Shown here: positions 20,632-27,489 of the stretch, piece after piece
Position numbering within the stretch: position 1 is the first letter of the stretch
Layout of the letters: every line of letters begins with the position of its first letter
Virus record (IMG/VR): IMGVR_UViG_3300042319_001418
Coordinates: 1-37,605 of that record
Origin: a virus
Direction: 5' to 3' (one strand)
DNA: 37,605 bases
The notes under the pieces: generated by a model
Databases searched by the model: none
What the model saw: the letters and a program-made list of their open reading frames with translations, nothing else
Told to the model about the DNA's origin: nothing
Translations under genes and position numbers: made by a program

Positions 20632-20723
20632 CTCTTGTCCCCTGTTGTATGAGCGAGTTTGATGACTGTGCAGAATTTTTAGAGTGGGTTGATTACAGTC
20701 ATAGTCCACTGGCAATATTTACA

Positions 20724-20753
20724 ACTATACCCATCAATCATCCTGTTAGTCAA
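20724..20753 (-). promoter_or_regulatory. sigma70-type promoter of the queD-like gene
   Basis: TTGACT (20748-20753) overlaps the stop of the upstream gene and is followed after 18 bp by TATAGT (20724-20729). The leader to the ATG at 20631 is about 85 nt. Confidence 0.5.
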
Positions 20754-20979
20754 GGCTTTCCTGCAATTTCCAATAAACAATAGCATCCAACAATTGCTCA
20801 ATATCCCCCACATAATCCCATTCCATCAAGGATATCTTGCCCCAATTAGCATCCTGAGCTTGCCAATTAAGATTAGGCGTGTTCCAATGAATGATTTCTC
20901 TCAACTCTAGGAAATAATCATTGTGAGACAGTTGACGACTATCATAGGTAACCCCATACCTGAATACCTTGCCAAACAT
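20746..20979 (-). CDS. small protein of unknown function
   Basis: The 77-residue product is acidic and aromatic (five Trp), with an L-E-L-R-E-I-I-H-W helix and a C-terminal D-I-E-Q-L-L-D-A-I-V-Y-W-K-L helix. No family is recognised. It is preceded at 36 nt by another small minus-strand gene. Its stop codon overlaps the -35 box of the queD promoter. Confidence 0.55.
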   Translation of the reverse strand: MFGKVFRYGVTYDSRQLSHNDYFLELREIIHWNTPNLNWQAQDANWGKISLMEWDYVGDIEQLLDAIVYWKLQESLD

Positions 20980-21014
20980 TTGTGTTTTTTCTCTGGATCA
21001 GTGCTGATACGTTC

Positions 21015-21182
21015 TCAGGTGTAGGTGATATCCCAGCCAGGAACCTTGTAAACCAGGGTGTTGTACCTGGGGCTGCCCCACATCCAATCTTGGTTCACTC
21101 TATGTTTGCTTTTTGTAATCAGGCTGCACATGACCCTAACATCATCCAGGTTCAACATTTCCGCTCTCCATTTGACATTCAT
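21015..21182 (-). CDS. small protein of unknown function
   Basis: A 55-residue frame starts at the ATG at 21182 (an alternative ATG lies at 21197). The product begins M-N-V-K-W-R-A-E-M-L-N and ends with a Trp/Tyr-rich stretch (Q-D-W-M-W-G-S-P ... P-G-W-D-I-T-Y-T). Composition is protein-like but no Shine-Dalgarno sequence is seen, and the plus-strand gene at 21232 begins just 50 nt away in the opposite direction. It is a tentative gene. Confidence 0.4.
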   Translation of the reverse strand: MNVKWRAEMLNLDDVRVMCSLITKSKHRVNQDWMWGSPRYNTLVYKVPGWDITYT

Positions 21183-21194
21183 GTTGCGGTGCAG

Positions 21195-21202
21195 CATAAA
21201 TA
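21195..21202 (+). promoter_or_regulatory. late-promoter-like octamer
   Basis: CATAAATA, one mismatch from TATAAATA, lies 29 nt upstream of the ATG at 21232, which has a perfect AAGGAGG Shine-Dalgarno sequence. Confidence 0.6.
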
Positions 21203-21231
21203 CTCACACACATTCAACAAGGAGGTACTCA

Positions 21232-21408
21232 ATGAATCAACAGTTTTATCAAAACATGACTGATTATGTTACAGCAATCAACCGTGTCAACATGGAGGCT
21301 GCTGCACAAACAGTCAAGGCCACACAGGAATTTGCACTGGAGGCTTGGAAACTGCATCCACTACATGATGTTTTTGAATCCAACACCAGCAAAAAGACAT
21401 CCAAGTGA
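21232..21408 (+). CDS. 58-residue helical protein, probably highly expressed
   Basis: The product is a single long amphipathic helix region (Y-V-T-A-I-N-R-V-N-M-E-A-A-A-Q-T-V-K-A-T-Q-E-F-A) with a short polar tail. The helix resembles phasin-type segments, but the protein is too short for a firm call. Expression signals are unusually strong for this window: a late-type octamer, AAGGAGG seven to eight bases before the ATG, and a textbook intrinsic terminator right after the stop. It is a plus-strand, single-gene unit in a minus-strand region. A small virion-associated or regulatory protein made in bulk is the likeliest reading. Confidence 0.75.
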   Translation: MNQQFYQNMTDYVTAINRVNMEAAAQTVKATQEFALEAWKLHPLHDVFESNTSKKTSK

Positions 21409-21411
21409 CCC

Positions 21412-21453
21412 CAATCAGGGTGTATGAAATAATCATACACCCTGATTGTTTTT
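21412..21453 (+). terminator. intrinsic terminator
   Basis: A perfect 16-bp stem (21412-21427 with 21433-21448), a 5-nt AATAA loop and TTTTT. It ends the 58-residue gene. It is the strongest Rho-independent terminator in the window. Confidence 0.92.
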
Positions 21454-21474
21454 GTGCATGTGAGCATTTAGCCT

Positions 21475-21514
21475 TCACGCGGAATCCGCGCCAGCTTGTT
21501 GCGCGGTAGTTCAC
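21475..21514 (+). repeat. possible solitary IS200/IS605-type right end
   Basis: A GGAAT leader, a CCGCGC/GCGCGG stem with a 9-nt loop and the terminal TAGTTCAC (21507-21514) copy the layout of the right end of the tnpB element at 29989 (GGAAG, stem, TAGTTCAC). No tnpA or tnpB lies next to it. It may be a decayed element or an orphan omega-RNA-like scaffold. Confidence 0.4.
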
Positions 21515-21539
21515 TATAATACGCACATGACTTTCCATA

Positions 21540-21944
21540 TTAGCTGGTTCTTTCTACCAGTGGATACACAACCAGATGGGGCTTGTTCTTTTTGCGAGCA
21601 TAATCATAGGTGTACCACGTTCCACCATGTTTTTGAGGAGACATTTGAAATGGCACAACCAACAGGAAATCAGTTTCGTCCACAATGTTCCTGTTCCTGG
21701 CAAAATATTTCAAGGGTTCTCTGGTCTGGTCACTATCAAACCAACCTCTCAGTTCATCTTTCACAGGAGGATGACATACAATCTCAATGCCCAGACTGAG
21801 GGCCAGTGCTGCCACCTCTACATCCACACCCCTACAATCACCATGGTGTAGCTCTGTTATGCCTGGTGTGGTCAAAAAATCCCACACCAGTTGAGTTTGA
21901 TGGTCAGTCATGCCACTGCGCGCCCCTGTGACTCCCACCTTCAT
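21540..21944 (-). CDS. SLOG-family nucleotide-binding protein
   Basis: The 134-residue protein begins K-V-G-V-T-G-A-R-S-G-M and has H-H-G-D-C-R-G-V-D, a strand with E-I-V-C-H-P-P, R-E-P-L-K-Y-F-A-R-N-R-N-I-V-D-E-T-D and G-G-T-W-Y-T ... A-R-K-K-N-K-P. That is the Rossmann-like core of the SMF/DprA-LOG (SLOG) superfamily, including the G-G-T phosphate loop and R-N pair. These proteins bind nucleotides or their derivatives, and some are tied to NAD/ADP-ribose signalling; the exact ligand here is unknown. Its start overlaps the stop of the upstream gene (ATGG/TAC region at 21941-21944), so the two are probably coupled. Confidence 0.8.
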   Translation of the reverse strand: MKVGVTGARSGMTDHQTQLVWDFLTTPGITELHHGDCRGVDVEVAALALSLGIEIVCHPPVKDELRGWFDSDQTREPLKYFARNRNIVDETDFLLVVPFQMSPQKHGGTWYTYDYARKKNKPHLVVYPLVERTS

Positions 21945-22297
21945 GGTATGGTCTTTTCAGCTAGTTGTTGTTCTCGCCACTCCTTAGCTTCTTGATCAGC
22001 GTCCTCATCAGAGAACCATCTGTTGACATCATAGTTCCAATGCCGGCAATCGTAGAGCTGCATCATGAACATATAGCCCAACACGTTGATTTCCAGTCGG
22101 GGGCCTTGATGATCACTACCCCACCATCTGAGATCCAATGCCACCTCAAAAATATCACTAGACTCAAATTTGCTGATCTGAAGCTCAAAGCTTTTGTTCT
22201 TACTCACCTGGCGGTCAATAAAGGCATAATCCTTGTTCTCAAAATCTTCATTGGGTTTGAACCAGGGGTTGGAAAGTTGTAAACGGAAATTGATCAT
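21941..22297 (-). CDS. protein of unknown function
   Basis: The 118-residue product starts M-I-N-F-R-L-Q-L-S-N-P-W-F and appears beta-rich up to residue 90 (S-F-E-L-Q-I, F-E-V-A-L-D-L-R-W-W, L-E-I-N-V-L-G-Y), ending in a charged helix. I recall phage proteins beginning in the same way, without known function. It overlaps the SLOG gene downstream by 4 nt and the upstream gene by one base, so it belongs to a coupled run of three. Confidence 0.6.
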   Translation of the reverse strand: MINFRLQLSNPWFKPNEDFENKDYAFIDRQVSKNKSFELQISKFESSDIFEVALDLRWWGSDHQGPRLEINVLGYMFMMQLYDCRHWNYDVNRWFSDEDADQEAKEWREQQLAEKTIP

Positions 22298-22557
22298 CAG
22301 GCATTTTCTTTCAGGTGGGTTCTATATTTGACCCCAAACAACACTGTGTCCTTGAGGGGTGGCATTCGGGCCTGGCCTCGCTGTTCTCTGTGAGAATCCA
22401 ACCACCCTGAGTTGGTAGGCATAGGTGGCCAACTTCCGGTATTCTGGGCAACTCTTGCCAATCTCAGGGTGTTGTTGAGATGACTGGCAGCATATGTTTT
22501 GCCCTTGAAGGGTCCTTCAAGAGCATAGTCATAATCCCAACTAGGTTGACTACCCAT
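22297..22557 (-). CDS. small basic protein of unknown function
   Basis: The 86-residue product is Gly/Pro/Arg-rich in the middle and has W-D-Y-D-Y-A-L-E-G-P-F-K-G at the start. No family is recognised. The stop overlaps the next start. A G/T-rich stretch precedes the ATG at 22557 without a clear Shine-Dalgarno sequence. Confidence 0.55.
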   Translation of the reverse strand: MGSQPSWDYDYALEGPFKGKTYAASHLNNTLRLARVAQNTGSWPPMPTNSGWLDSHREQRGQARMPPLKDTVLFGVKYRTHLKENA

Positions 22558-22601
22558 GCTGTGTCACCACCACCCCTGTCTGTGAATGTTACAATTTCTA
22601 G

Positions 22602-22622
22602 GGAAATCTCTTAGAGATTTCC
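22602..22622 (-). terminator. hairpin downstream of the kinase fragment
   Basis: A 9-bp stem with a 3-nt loop (GGAAATCTC/GAGATTTCC) lies 41 nt after the fragment's stop. On the plus strand it is followed by TTT, on the minus strand by CTAG. The rest of the 22558-22662 gap shows nothing clear. Confidence 0.55.
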
Positions 22623-22662
22623 TTTAACGATTCTAAACAATGTCTTATTCCCTGTTGGCTTG

Positions 22663-22863
22663 TCAATGCCATTCAATACTATGTGCCTCACTATAACTGA
22701 GCACTTCCCATTTGTCAAGCATGGCTACCATCACACTCTGGGGTACAGGTGTTGATCTCTTGGCGTTGCGAGCAATACATTCCTGCCAGGGTGTGCCCAA
22801 CACACAGATGGTGACGTGTGCGTCATAATACCTGCATAGTTGTATGATCTTTTGACGTGCCAA
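22663..22863 (-). pseudogene. C-terminal fragment of a P-loop polynucleotide-kinase-like protein
   Basis: About 66 residues match the end of phage AAA_33/PNK-type kinases: R-Q-K-I-I-Q-L-C-R-Y-Y-D-A-H-V-T-I-C-V-L, the lid R-N-A-K-R-S-T-P-V-P and M-L-D-K-W-E ... E-A-H-S-I-E-W. The Walker A half is missing. The only start is a TTG without a Shine-Dalgarno sequence, and the frame runs back without interruption to the stop of the gene upstream. It reads as the remains of a deletion that fused the 3' part of a kinase gene behind the next gene. Confidence 0.7.
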
Positions 22864-22875
22864 TCTAGCTACAGA

Positions 22876-23622
22876 TCAGCCAGGCTGGTAGAGGTCACCA
22901 AAAATCTTGGCAAGTGCCTCATGATCCCCATACGTGCTGAATTGCCCCAAGCGGACGCTGCCCTTGTAGTCCCAGATGCCGCACAGCTTGCCATCAACCT
23001 CAAAGCCCCAGCTATACTTGACCTTATCAGGATCATCCTGGATATTGCTCTTGAATCCCAGGATACGGGTGATTTCGGCAGCCTTGATGTCATTCAGTGT
23101 ACCAGTGCGGTGGCTGCCAGCCTTGTTCACAGGCTTGATCACTAGCGCAAGTGACTTGCCATGGAGATCCACACCCAGCAGTTCATGCACCAGCTGCCAC
23201 TTGCCAGCATCATCACCCCAGGTGGCCTGCACCATCCAGCGACCATAATGCCAGATATAATAGTATTCTACACCACATTGAATGGACAGGAAGTCTTCAA
23301 CACTCTGGCTGTGTATGGCGTCCATGTCATCTTCACCACGGTCTCGACCATAAGCCAGGCACATGTGTCCATATGTGCGTTCGTAGGCCGTATAGCTCCC
23401 TGGGGAATCCAGTTTGTCAAAAGGATAAGGATGACGCTCACCAATTTCAGCGCCAATGCTGGAGAGATTGCCCAATGTAATCATTGTACGGATCTTGGCC
23501 TCATCCTGGTAATTCTCCAGCAAGATACGGCCATTATATTCCGGACTGCCGTCCATGTGCACATAAATGCTGTCCACGCTGTCATCAGCGTTGCGAATAC
23601 CAATGCGGCTGCGAGTTCCCAT
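22876..23622 (-). CDS. conserved protein of the M-x-T-R-S-R-I family, unknown function
   Basis: The first ~120 residues have M-G-T-R-S-R-I-G-I, S-I-Y-V-H-M-D-G-S-P-E-Y-N-G, L-G-N-L-S-S-I-G and Y-G-R-D-R-G-E. I recall the same features in a widesp​read family of phage and bacterial proteins of unknown function. The C-terminal part (residues 150-248) is an extra domain with K-P-V-N-K-A-G-S and W-G-F-E-V-D-G-K-L-C-G-I-W-D-Y. No catalytic motif is obvious. One copy of the duplicated 40-bp promoter drives it. Confidence 0.7.
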   Translation of the reverse strand: MGTRSRIGIRNADDSVDSIYVHMDGSPEYNGRILLENYQDEAKIRTMITLGNLSSIGAEIGERHPYPFDKLDSPGSYTAYERTYGHMCLAYGRDRGEDDMDAIHSQSVEDFLSIQCGVEYYYIWHYGRWMVQATWGDDAGKWQLVHELLGVDLHGKSLALVIKPVNKAGSHRTGTLNDIKAAEITRILGFKSNIQDDPDKVKYSWGFEVDGKLCGIWDYKGSVRLGQFSTYGDHEALAKIFGDLYQPG

Positions 23623-23647
23623 TTAATCTGTCCTCTTGTTCATATGC

Positions 23648-23687
23648 TCATGATAGCATAAGATCCCAGTTTGTCAACCAGTTTTTT
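23648..23687 (-). promoter_or_regulatory. duplicated 40-bp promoter, copy 1
   Basis: TTGACA (23672-23677), 16 bp, then TATCAT (23650-23655), with TGC before the -10 box. The 40-bp block differs from the copy at 23879-23918 at only two positions. It follows the 54-residue gene directly and drives the gene starting at 23622. Confidence 0.8.
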
Positions 23688-23851
23688 CAATCCATTTTGC
23701 CCCAGGTAACCTTGGACACTCCAAAAAGGATCATCTCTACACACATGCTCTTGTAGATGGCTTGGGCCACTGCTTTGGTGACACATTCACGGCGCACGGT
23801 TCCACCACCGTCCAGGAACTCAATCTGGTAAAAATATTCACCCTTGGTCAC
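23687..23851 (-). CDS. 54-residue small protein, unknown function
   Basis: A GTG start at 23851 with GGAG nine bases upstream opens a frame coding M-T-K-G-E-Y-F-Y-Q-I-E-F-L-D-G-G-G-T-V-R and ending V-T-W-G-K-M-D. The product reads as two beta-strands, a helix (V-T-K-A-V-A-Q-A-I-Y-K) and a final strand. It lies exactly between the two copies of the 40-bp promoter, so it has its own promoter and is transcribed separately from purN. The function is unknown, but signals and composition support a real gene. Confidence 0.7.
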   Translation of the reverse strand: MTKGEYFYQIEFLDGGGTVRRECVTKAVAQAIYKSMCVEMILFGVSKVTWGKMD

Positions 23852-23878
23852 AGCATGCTTCTCCGCTGTTATGTTGAG

Positions 23879-23918
23879 TCATAATAGCATTAGATCCCAG
23901 TTTGTCAACCAGTTTTTT
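23879..23918 (-). promoter_or_regulatory. duplicated 40-bp promoter, copy 2
   Basis: TTGACA (23903-23908), 16 bp, then TATTAT (23881-23886). The block includes the last codons of purN: the purN TGA (23905-23907) is part of the -35 box. It drives the 54-residue gene. Confidence 0.8.
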
Positions 23919-24486
23919 TACAAAGTTTGCGCACTGTGTCCACCAACAGTGGATGTTCTTGCTCCAAAACTCTTGCTGCAAGGGTGTTGGGTGTATCATG
24001 TTCCCAAATGGGAACTCTTGCCTGTGCTAGGATCTCACCAGCATCCAGCTCTGCTGTGACCCAGTGTATGGTGCATCCATGTTCCTGATCGCCTGCCGCC
24101 AGTGCTCTCTCATGTGTGTGCAATCCAGGATACAGGGGCAACAAGCTAGGGTGTATGTTGATGATCCTGTTTTGCCACTGATTTACAAAATCTGCTGTGA
24201 GGATTCTCATGTATCCTGCCAGCACCACAAATTCCACCTGGTGCATGAGCAATGCCTTGTGAATGTGCTGTTCCTGTATATGTCTACGGCCCTTGTAGTT
24301 CTTGTCATCAAAAACCAACACTGGAATGTTGAGATTCTCAGCTATTTTCAAACCAGCAGCATCTGCACAGTTGCTGATCACCACAACTGTTTGGGTGGGA
24401 TAGCTACTATCCTGTTCAGCTTGTAGCAGTGCTTGCATGTTGCTGCCTCTGCCACTGATAAAAATTGCTGTGCGTGTTTTGTTCAT
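23905..24486 (-). CDS. purN: phosphoribosylglycinamide formyltransferase
   Basis: The 193-residue protein has the phosphate-binding G-R-G-S-N (12-16), the catalytic Asn110, His112 and Asp148 (I-N-I-H-P-S-L-L-P and E-L-D-A-G-E-I), and the G-x-H-x-H-E-R-A-L segment. It transfers a formyl group from 10-formyl-tetrahydrofolate to GAR in purine synthesis. Length and motifs are normal. Its ATG overlaps the pyrG stop (ATGA), making it the last gene of the purM-pyrG-purN operon. Cyanophages carry purM and purN too, usually without pyrG between them. Confidence 0.95.
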   Translation of the reverse strand: MNKTRTAIFISGRGSNMQALLQAEQDSSYPTQTVVVISNCADAAGLKIAENLNIPVLVFDDKNYKGRRHIQEQHIHKALLMHQVEFVVLAGYMRILTADFVNQWQNRIINIHPSLLPLYPGLHTHERALAAGDQEHGCTIHWVTAELDAGEILAQARVPIWEHDTPNTLAARVLEQEHPLLVDTVRKLCKKTG

Positions 24487-26084
24487 GGTTGGTTCTCAGG
24501 GTTCATGCAGGCAGCCAGGAAACTCACAAACACAGGATGTGGTTGCCAGCATCTGCTTTTGTATTCAGGATGGAACTGCACACCCACAAACCAGGGATGT
24601 TGTTGATGTTCAATCACCTCTGGCAATTGTTCTTGTGTGCTTACAGCAGAGATTTCACATTTTTGTTTTTCCAACATGCTGCGGATTCTGGGAGTGACTA
24701 TCACCTCATATCTGTGCCTGTGTCTCTCTTGTATCTCATTGCCATGATATATTTTGCTGATGAGACTGTTGTCTATCAGTTGCGCTGTTCTGTTGCCCAG
24801 CCTCATGGTTGCGCCCATGCTGTCACCAGCGTTGGGCAAAATGTCCACCACAGCTGGTTCGCATGCACCAAATTCAGTGCTGCCTGCACTCATGCAACCT
24901 GCACTGCGAATCACATCTATCACAGCCAATTGCATGCCCAAACAGATGCCCAGGAAAGGCACCTGGTGTTCTCTGGCATATCTGATGGCCTGTAATTTGC
25001 CTGGTATGCCTCTGGCACCAAATCCACCAGGCACCAGCACACCATCACATTCATTCAATTGCTGCTGTAGAGGATCAGCATCCTGGTCACTGTTGATCCA
25101 TGCAATCTCCAACTGTTGATGATTTTTCAGCGCAGCATGGTGTAATGCTTGTGTTAGGCTTTTGTAACTGTCCGGCAAGCTGACATATTTGCCCACAATG
25201 CCTATCTTGACTTTGCACTGAGTTTGCTGACATCTCAACCAATCTTGTTGTATGTTGTACCAGCGATTGAGGTTGGGTGGCAAATAATCAATGCCAAAAT
25301 GCCTGAGCACAGCCTCATCCATGCCCTCCACATGATATCTCAAGGGCACGGTGTTGATGTTCTCAACATTGGGGGCAGTGATGATCATGTGTGAGGGCAC
25401 ATTACAAAACAAGCTGATCTTGTTTTTGATGCTGATGTCCAGATCCCGTTCTGTTCTGCACACCAGCATGTGTGGACTGATGCCCAGCCCCAACAATTCC
25501 CTCACACTGTGTTGAGTGGGCTTGGTTTTGAGCTCCTGAGCTGCATCAATCCAGGGCAACAGGGTCACATGCACAAACATTATCTCTCGTGCACCGCGCT
25601 CCATGTACAACTGCCTCATGGCTTCCAAAAAGGGCAGGCTTTCAATGTCGCCCACTGTGCCACCTGTTTCCACAATCACAAAATCTTCATCTTGTGTGTT
25701 GTGCTGAATACGATGTTTGATCTCATCTGTTATGTGCGGAATCACCTGCACTGTGGCACCCAGGTAGTCACCTGCACGTTCTTGGGCAATCACAGTCTGA
25801 TAAATGCTGCCTGCTGTGATGGCATCATCCTGGGTGGCATTTACACCTGTGAATCTCTCATAGTGGCCTAGATCCAGGTCAGTTTCTGCACCATCTTCGG
25901 TGACAAACACTTCTCCATGTTGTAGAGGGCTCATGGTGCCAGGATCCACGTTGAGATAGGGATCCATCTTTCTGATTCTCACCTGATAACCATGTGCCTG
26001 CAACAGTGCGCCCATGCTGGCTGCCACAATGCCTTTGCCCAGGCTGCTCACCACTCCACCTGTGATAAAAATAAATCTGGTCAT
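24483..26084 (-). CDS. pyrG: CTP synthase
   Basis: The 533-residue enzyme is complete. The amidoligase domain begins F-I-T-G-G-V-V-S-S-L-G-K-G and has E-T-G-G-T-V-G-D-I-E-S. The class I glutaminase domain has the Cys381 nucleophile (L-G-I-C-L-G-M-Q) and the His505-Pro-Glu507 pair. It converts UTP to CTP with glutamine and ATP, feeding both RNA and dCTP pools. Start and stop overlap purM and purN by 4 nt each. Loops near 205-212 and 390-410 look somewhat diverged, but no key residue is missing. Confidence 0.96.
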   Translation of the reverse strand: MTRFIFITGGVVSSLGKGIVAASMGALLQAHGYQVRIRKMDPYLNVDPGTMSPLQHGEVFVTEDGAETDLDLGHYERFTGVNATQDDAITAGSIYQTVIAQERAGDYLGATVQVIPHITDEIKHRIQHNTQDEDFVIVETGGTVGDIESLPFLEAMRQLYMERGAREIMFVHVTLLPWIDAAQELKTKPTQHSVRELLGLGISPHMLVCRTERDLDISIKNKISLFCNVPSHMIITAPNVENINTVPLRYHVEGMDEAVLRHFGIDYLPPNLNRWYNIQQDWLRCQQTQCKVKIGIVGKYVSLPDSYKSLTQALHHAALKNHQQLEIAWINSDQDADPLQQQLNECDGVLVPGGFGARGIPGKLQAIRYAREHQVPFLGICLGMQLAVIDVIRSAGCMSAGSTEFGACEPAVVDILPNAGDSMGATMRLGNRTAQLIDNSLISKIYHGNEIQERHRHRYEVIVTPRIRSMLEKQKCEISAVSTQEQLPEVIEHQQHPWFVGVQFHPEYKSRCWQPHPVFVSFLAACMNPENQP

Positions 26085-27070
26085 TTTGTCACCACCTCTC
26101 CCAGGTGTATCACAGTTTCGCCCTGGGCAATCAGCTGATCTTTCACAGAAGCCACATCTAGGGGATCCACCACCAGCACCAGCCCCACGCCACAGTTGAA
26201 CACCTCATATAATTCATCAGTGCTGATGTTGCCCTGCCGTTGAATCCAATAAAAAGGTGCTGGAATTTTCACAGCCATGCGTGCATCCAGATGGTCAGGT
26301 ATGATTCGCATCACATTGTTGTATATGCCGCCTCCTGTGATGTGAGCCACACCCTTGATGAGATCCTGTTTGACAAGTGGAACCACACTCCTGGTGTAGA
26401 TTCTCGTGGGCTTCATGAGAGCATCTGCCAGAGTCTCATGAGGTGCCCAGGGACACCAGGTATTGAGATCCATGTTCTGCACAATCTTTCTAATCAAACT
26501 GTAGCCATTGCTGTGAAATCCACTGCTGGGCAATCCCAGCAGTAGATCACCTTCCTGTATGTTCCTGGGCAGCAACTGATGCCTTTCCACAAATCCCACA
26601 GCAAATCCTGCCATGTCACAGTCGTTGGGCAAATAAACACCTGGCATTTCTGCACATTCACCACCCACCAAGCTGCATCCTGCCATCTCACAAGCCCTGG
26701 CAATGCTGGAAATCACCTGAGTGGCCACAGTGACATCCAGATGGCTGGTGGCATAATAATCCAAAAAGAACTGAGGTTCTGCGCCTTGTGCTAGGAGATC
26801 GTTCACACACATGGCCACAAGATCTTCTCCAATGTGCTGCCATTTGTGTGTTTGTGCTGCCAACAGCAATTTGGTGCCCACACCATCTGTGCTGCTGACA
26901 ATCAGTGGATCCTGATATCCTGACGCACGGGGATCAAACACAGCACCAAATCCCCCCACACCAGCTATCACGCCTTTGGTGTGAGTCTTTTGTGCAATGG
27001 GTCTGATGTTTTGTACAACTGATTCTCCAGCACCAATGTCCACTCCAGCTTGTTGATATTTTTTGCTCAT
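26081..27070 (-). CDS. purM: phosphoribosylformylglycinamidine cyclo-ligase (AIR synthase)
   Basis: The 329-residue product has the N-terminal Y-x-x-A-G-V-D-I-x-A-G motif, V-G-G-F-G-A, S-T-D-G-V-G-T-K, the N-D-L-L-A-Q-G-A-E-P helix, G-G-E-C-A-E-M-P-G-V-Y, S-S-G-F-H-S-N-G-Y-S-L-I-R and H-I-T-G-G-G-I-Y-N-N. All are hallmarks of PurM. It closes the imidazole ring of AIR using ATP. It is first in the purM-pyrG-purN operon; a TATAAT box lies about 30 nt upstream of the ATG with a weak -35. It is divergent from the metallopeptidase gene at 27134. Confidence 0.96.
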   Translation of the reverse strand: MSKKYQQAGVDIGAGESVVQNIRPIAQKTHTKGVIAGVGGFGAVFDPRASGYQDPLIVSSTDGVGTKLLLAAQTHKWQHIGEDLVAMCVNDLLAQGAEPQFFLDYYATSHLDVTVATQVISSIARACEMAGCSLVGGECAEMPGVYLPNDCDMAGFAVGFVERHQLLPRNIQEGDLLLGLPSSGFHSNGYSLIRKIVQNMDLNTWCPWAPHETLADALMKPTRIYTRSVVPLVKQDLIKGVAHITGGGIYNNVMRIIPDHLDARMAVKIPAPFYWIQRQGNISTDELYEVFNCGVGLVLVVDPLDVASVKDQLIAQGETVIHLGEVVTK

Positions 27071-27120
27071 GGCTGTCTCTCATATTGATTGTTGATTATA
27101 GCCAAAACTTCCTGGTAAGT

Positions 27121-27128
27121 CTTAAATA
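27121..27128 (+). promoter_or_regulatory. late-promoter-like octamer, leaderless arrangement
   Basis: CTTAAATA, two mismatches from TATAAATA, ends exactly 5 nt before the ATG at 27134. No Shine-Dalgarno sequence is present. Spacing is identical to that at 9930 and 13813. Confidence 0.5.
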
Positions 27129-27133
27129 CTCAC

Positions 27134-27481
27134 ATGAATCCCTATGAGAAAATTTGCCGAGATTTTATTGTGTGGTGCAGACCCAGACTCAGTCTCACAG
27201 GCGCCATACGTGTGCGATTGGTGAACCGTGACATCCAAAATGGCAGCCAGAAAACATTTGGATATTTTGATCCCAGAACGCAACAGATTGTGGTGTGCAT
27301 CAAAGATCGTCATCCAACTGATTGTCTGAGAACATTGGCACATGAAATGGTACACATGGCACAAGGTAATATTCGAGAACTCACAGCAGATGATGGTGCA
27401 ACAGGCAGTGACATTGAGAATCAAGCCAATGCCTTGGCTGGTATTTTGCTGAGATTGTGGAATCAGGAACCACAGCAATAA
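27134..27481 (+). CDS. small zinc metallopeptidase-like protein
   Basis: The 115-residue product contains L-A-H-E-M-V-H (His70, Glu71, His74), the HExxH zinc site. A downstream D-I-E-N-Q-A-N-A-L-A-G places Glu95 as probable third ligand (gluzincin pattern). Short proteins of this kind are frequent in T4-like phages; their substrates are unknown. No signal peptide is seen, so it should act in the cytoplasm or virion. It is a plus-strand gene with a leaderless-type start. Confidence 0.8.
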   Translation: MNPYEKICRDFIVWCRPRLSLTGAIRVRLVNRDIQNGSQKTFGYFDPRTQQIVVCIKDRHPTDCLRTLAHEMVHMAQGNIRELTADDGATGSDIENQANALAGILLRLWNQEPQQ

Positions 27482-27489
27482 TCTCCTTG

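Noticed and set aside
20660-20794. A 44-codon plus-strand frame starting M-S-E-F-D-D-C-A-E-F.
   Set aside because: No Shine-Dalgarno sequence, and it covers the queD promoter and the antisense of the 77-residue gene.
22640-22662. TTGACA near 22655 as a promoter for the 86-residue gene.
   Set aside because: No acceptable -10 box lies 15-19 bp away, and the site overlaps the kinase fragment.
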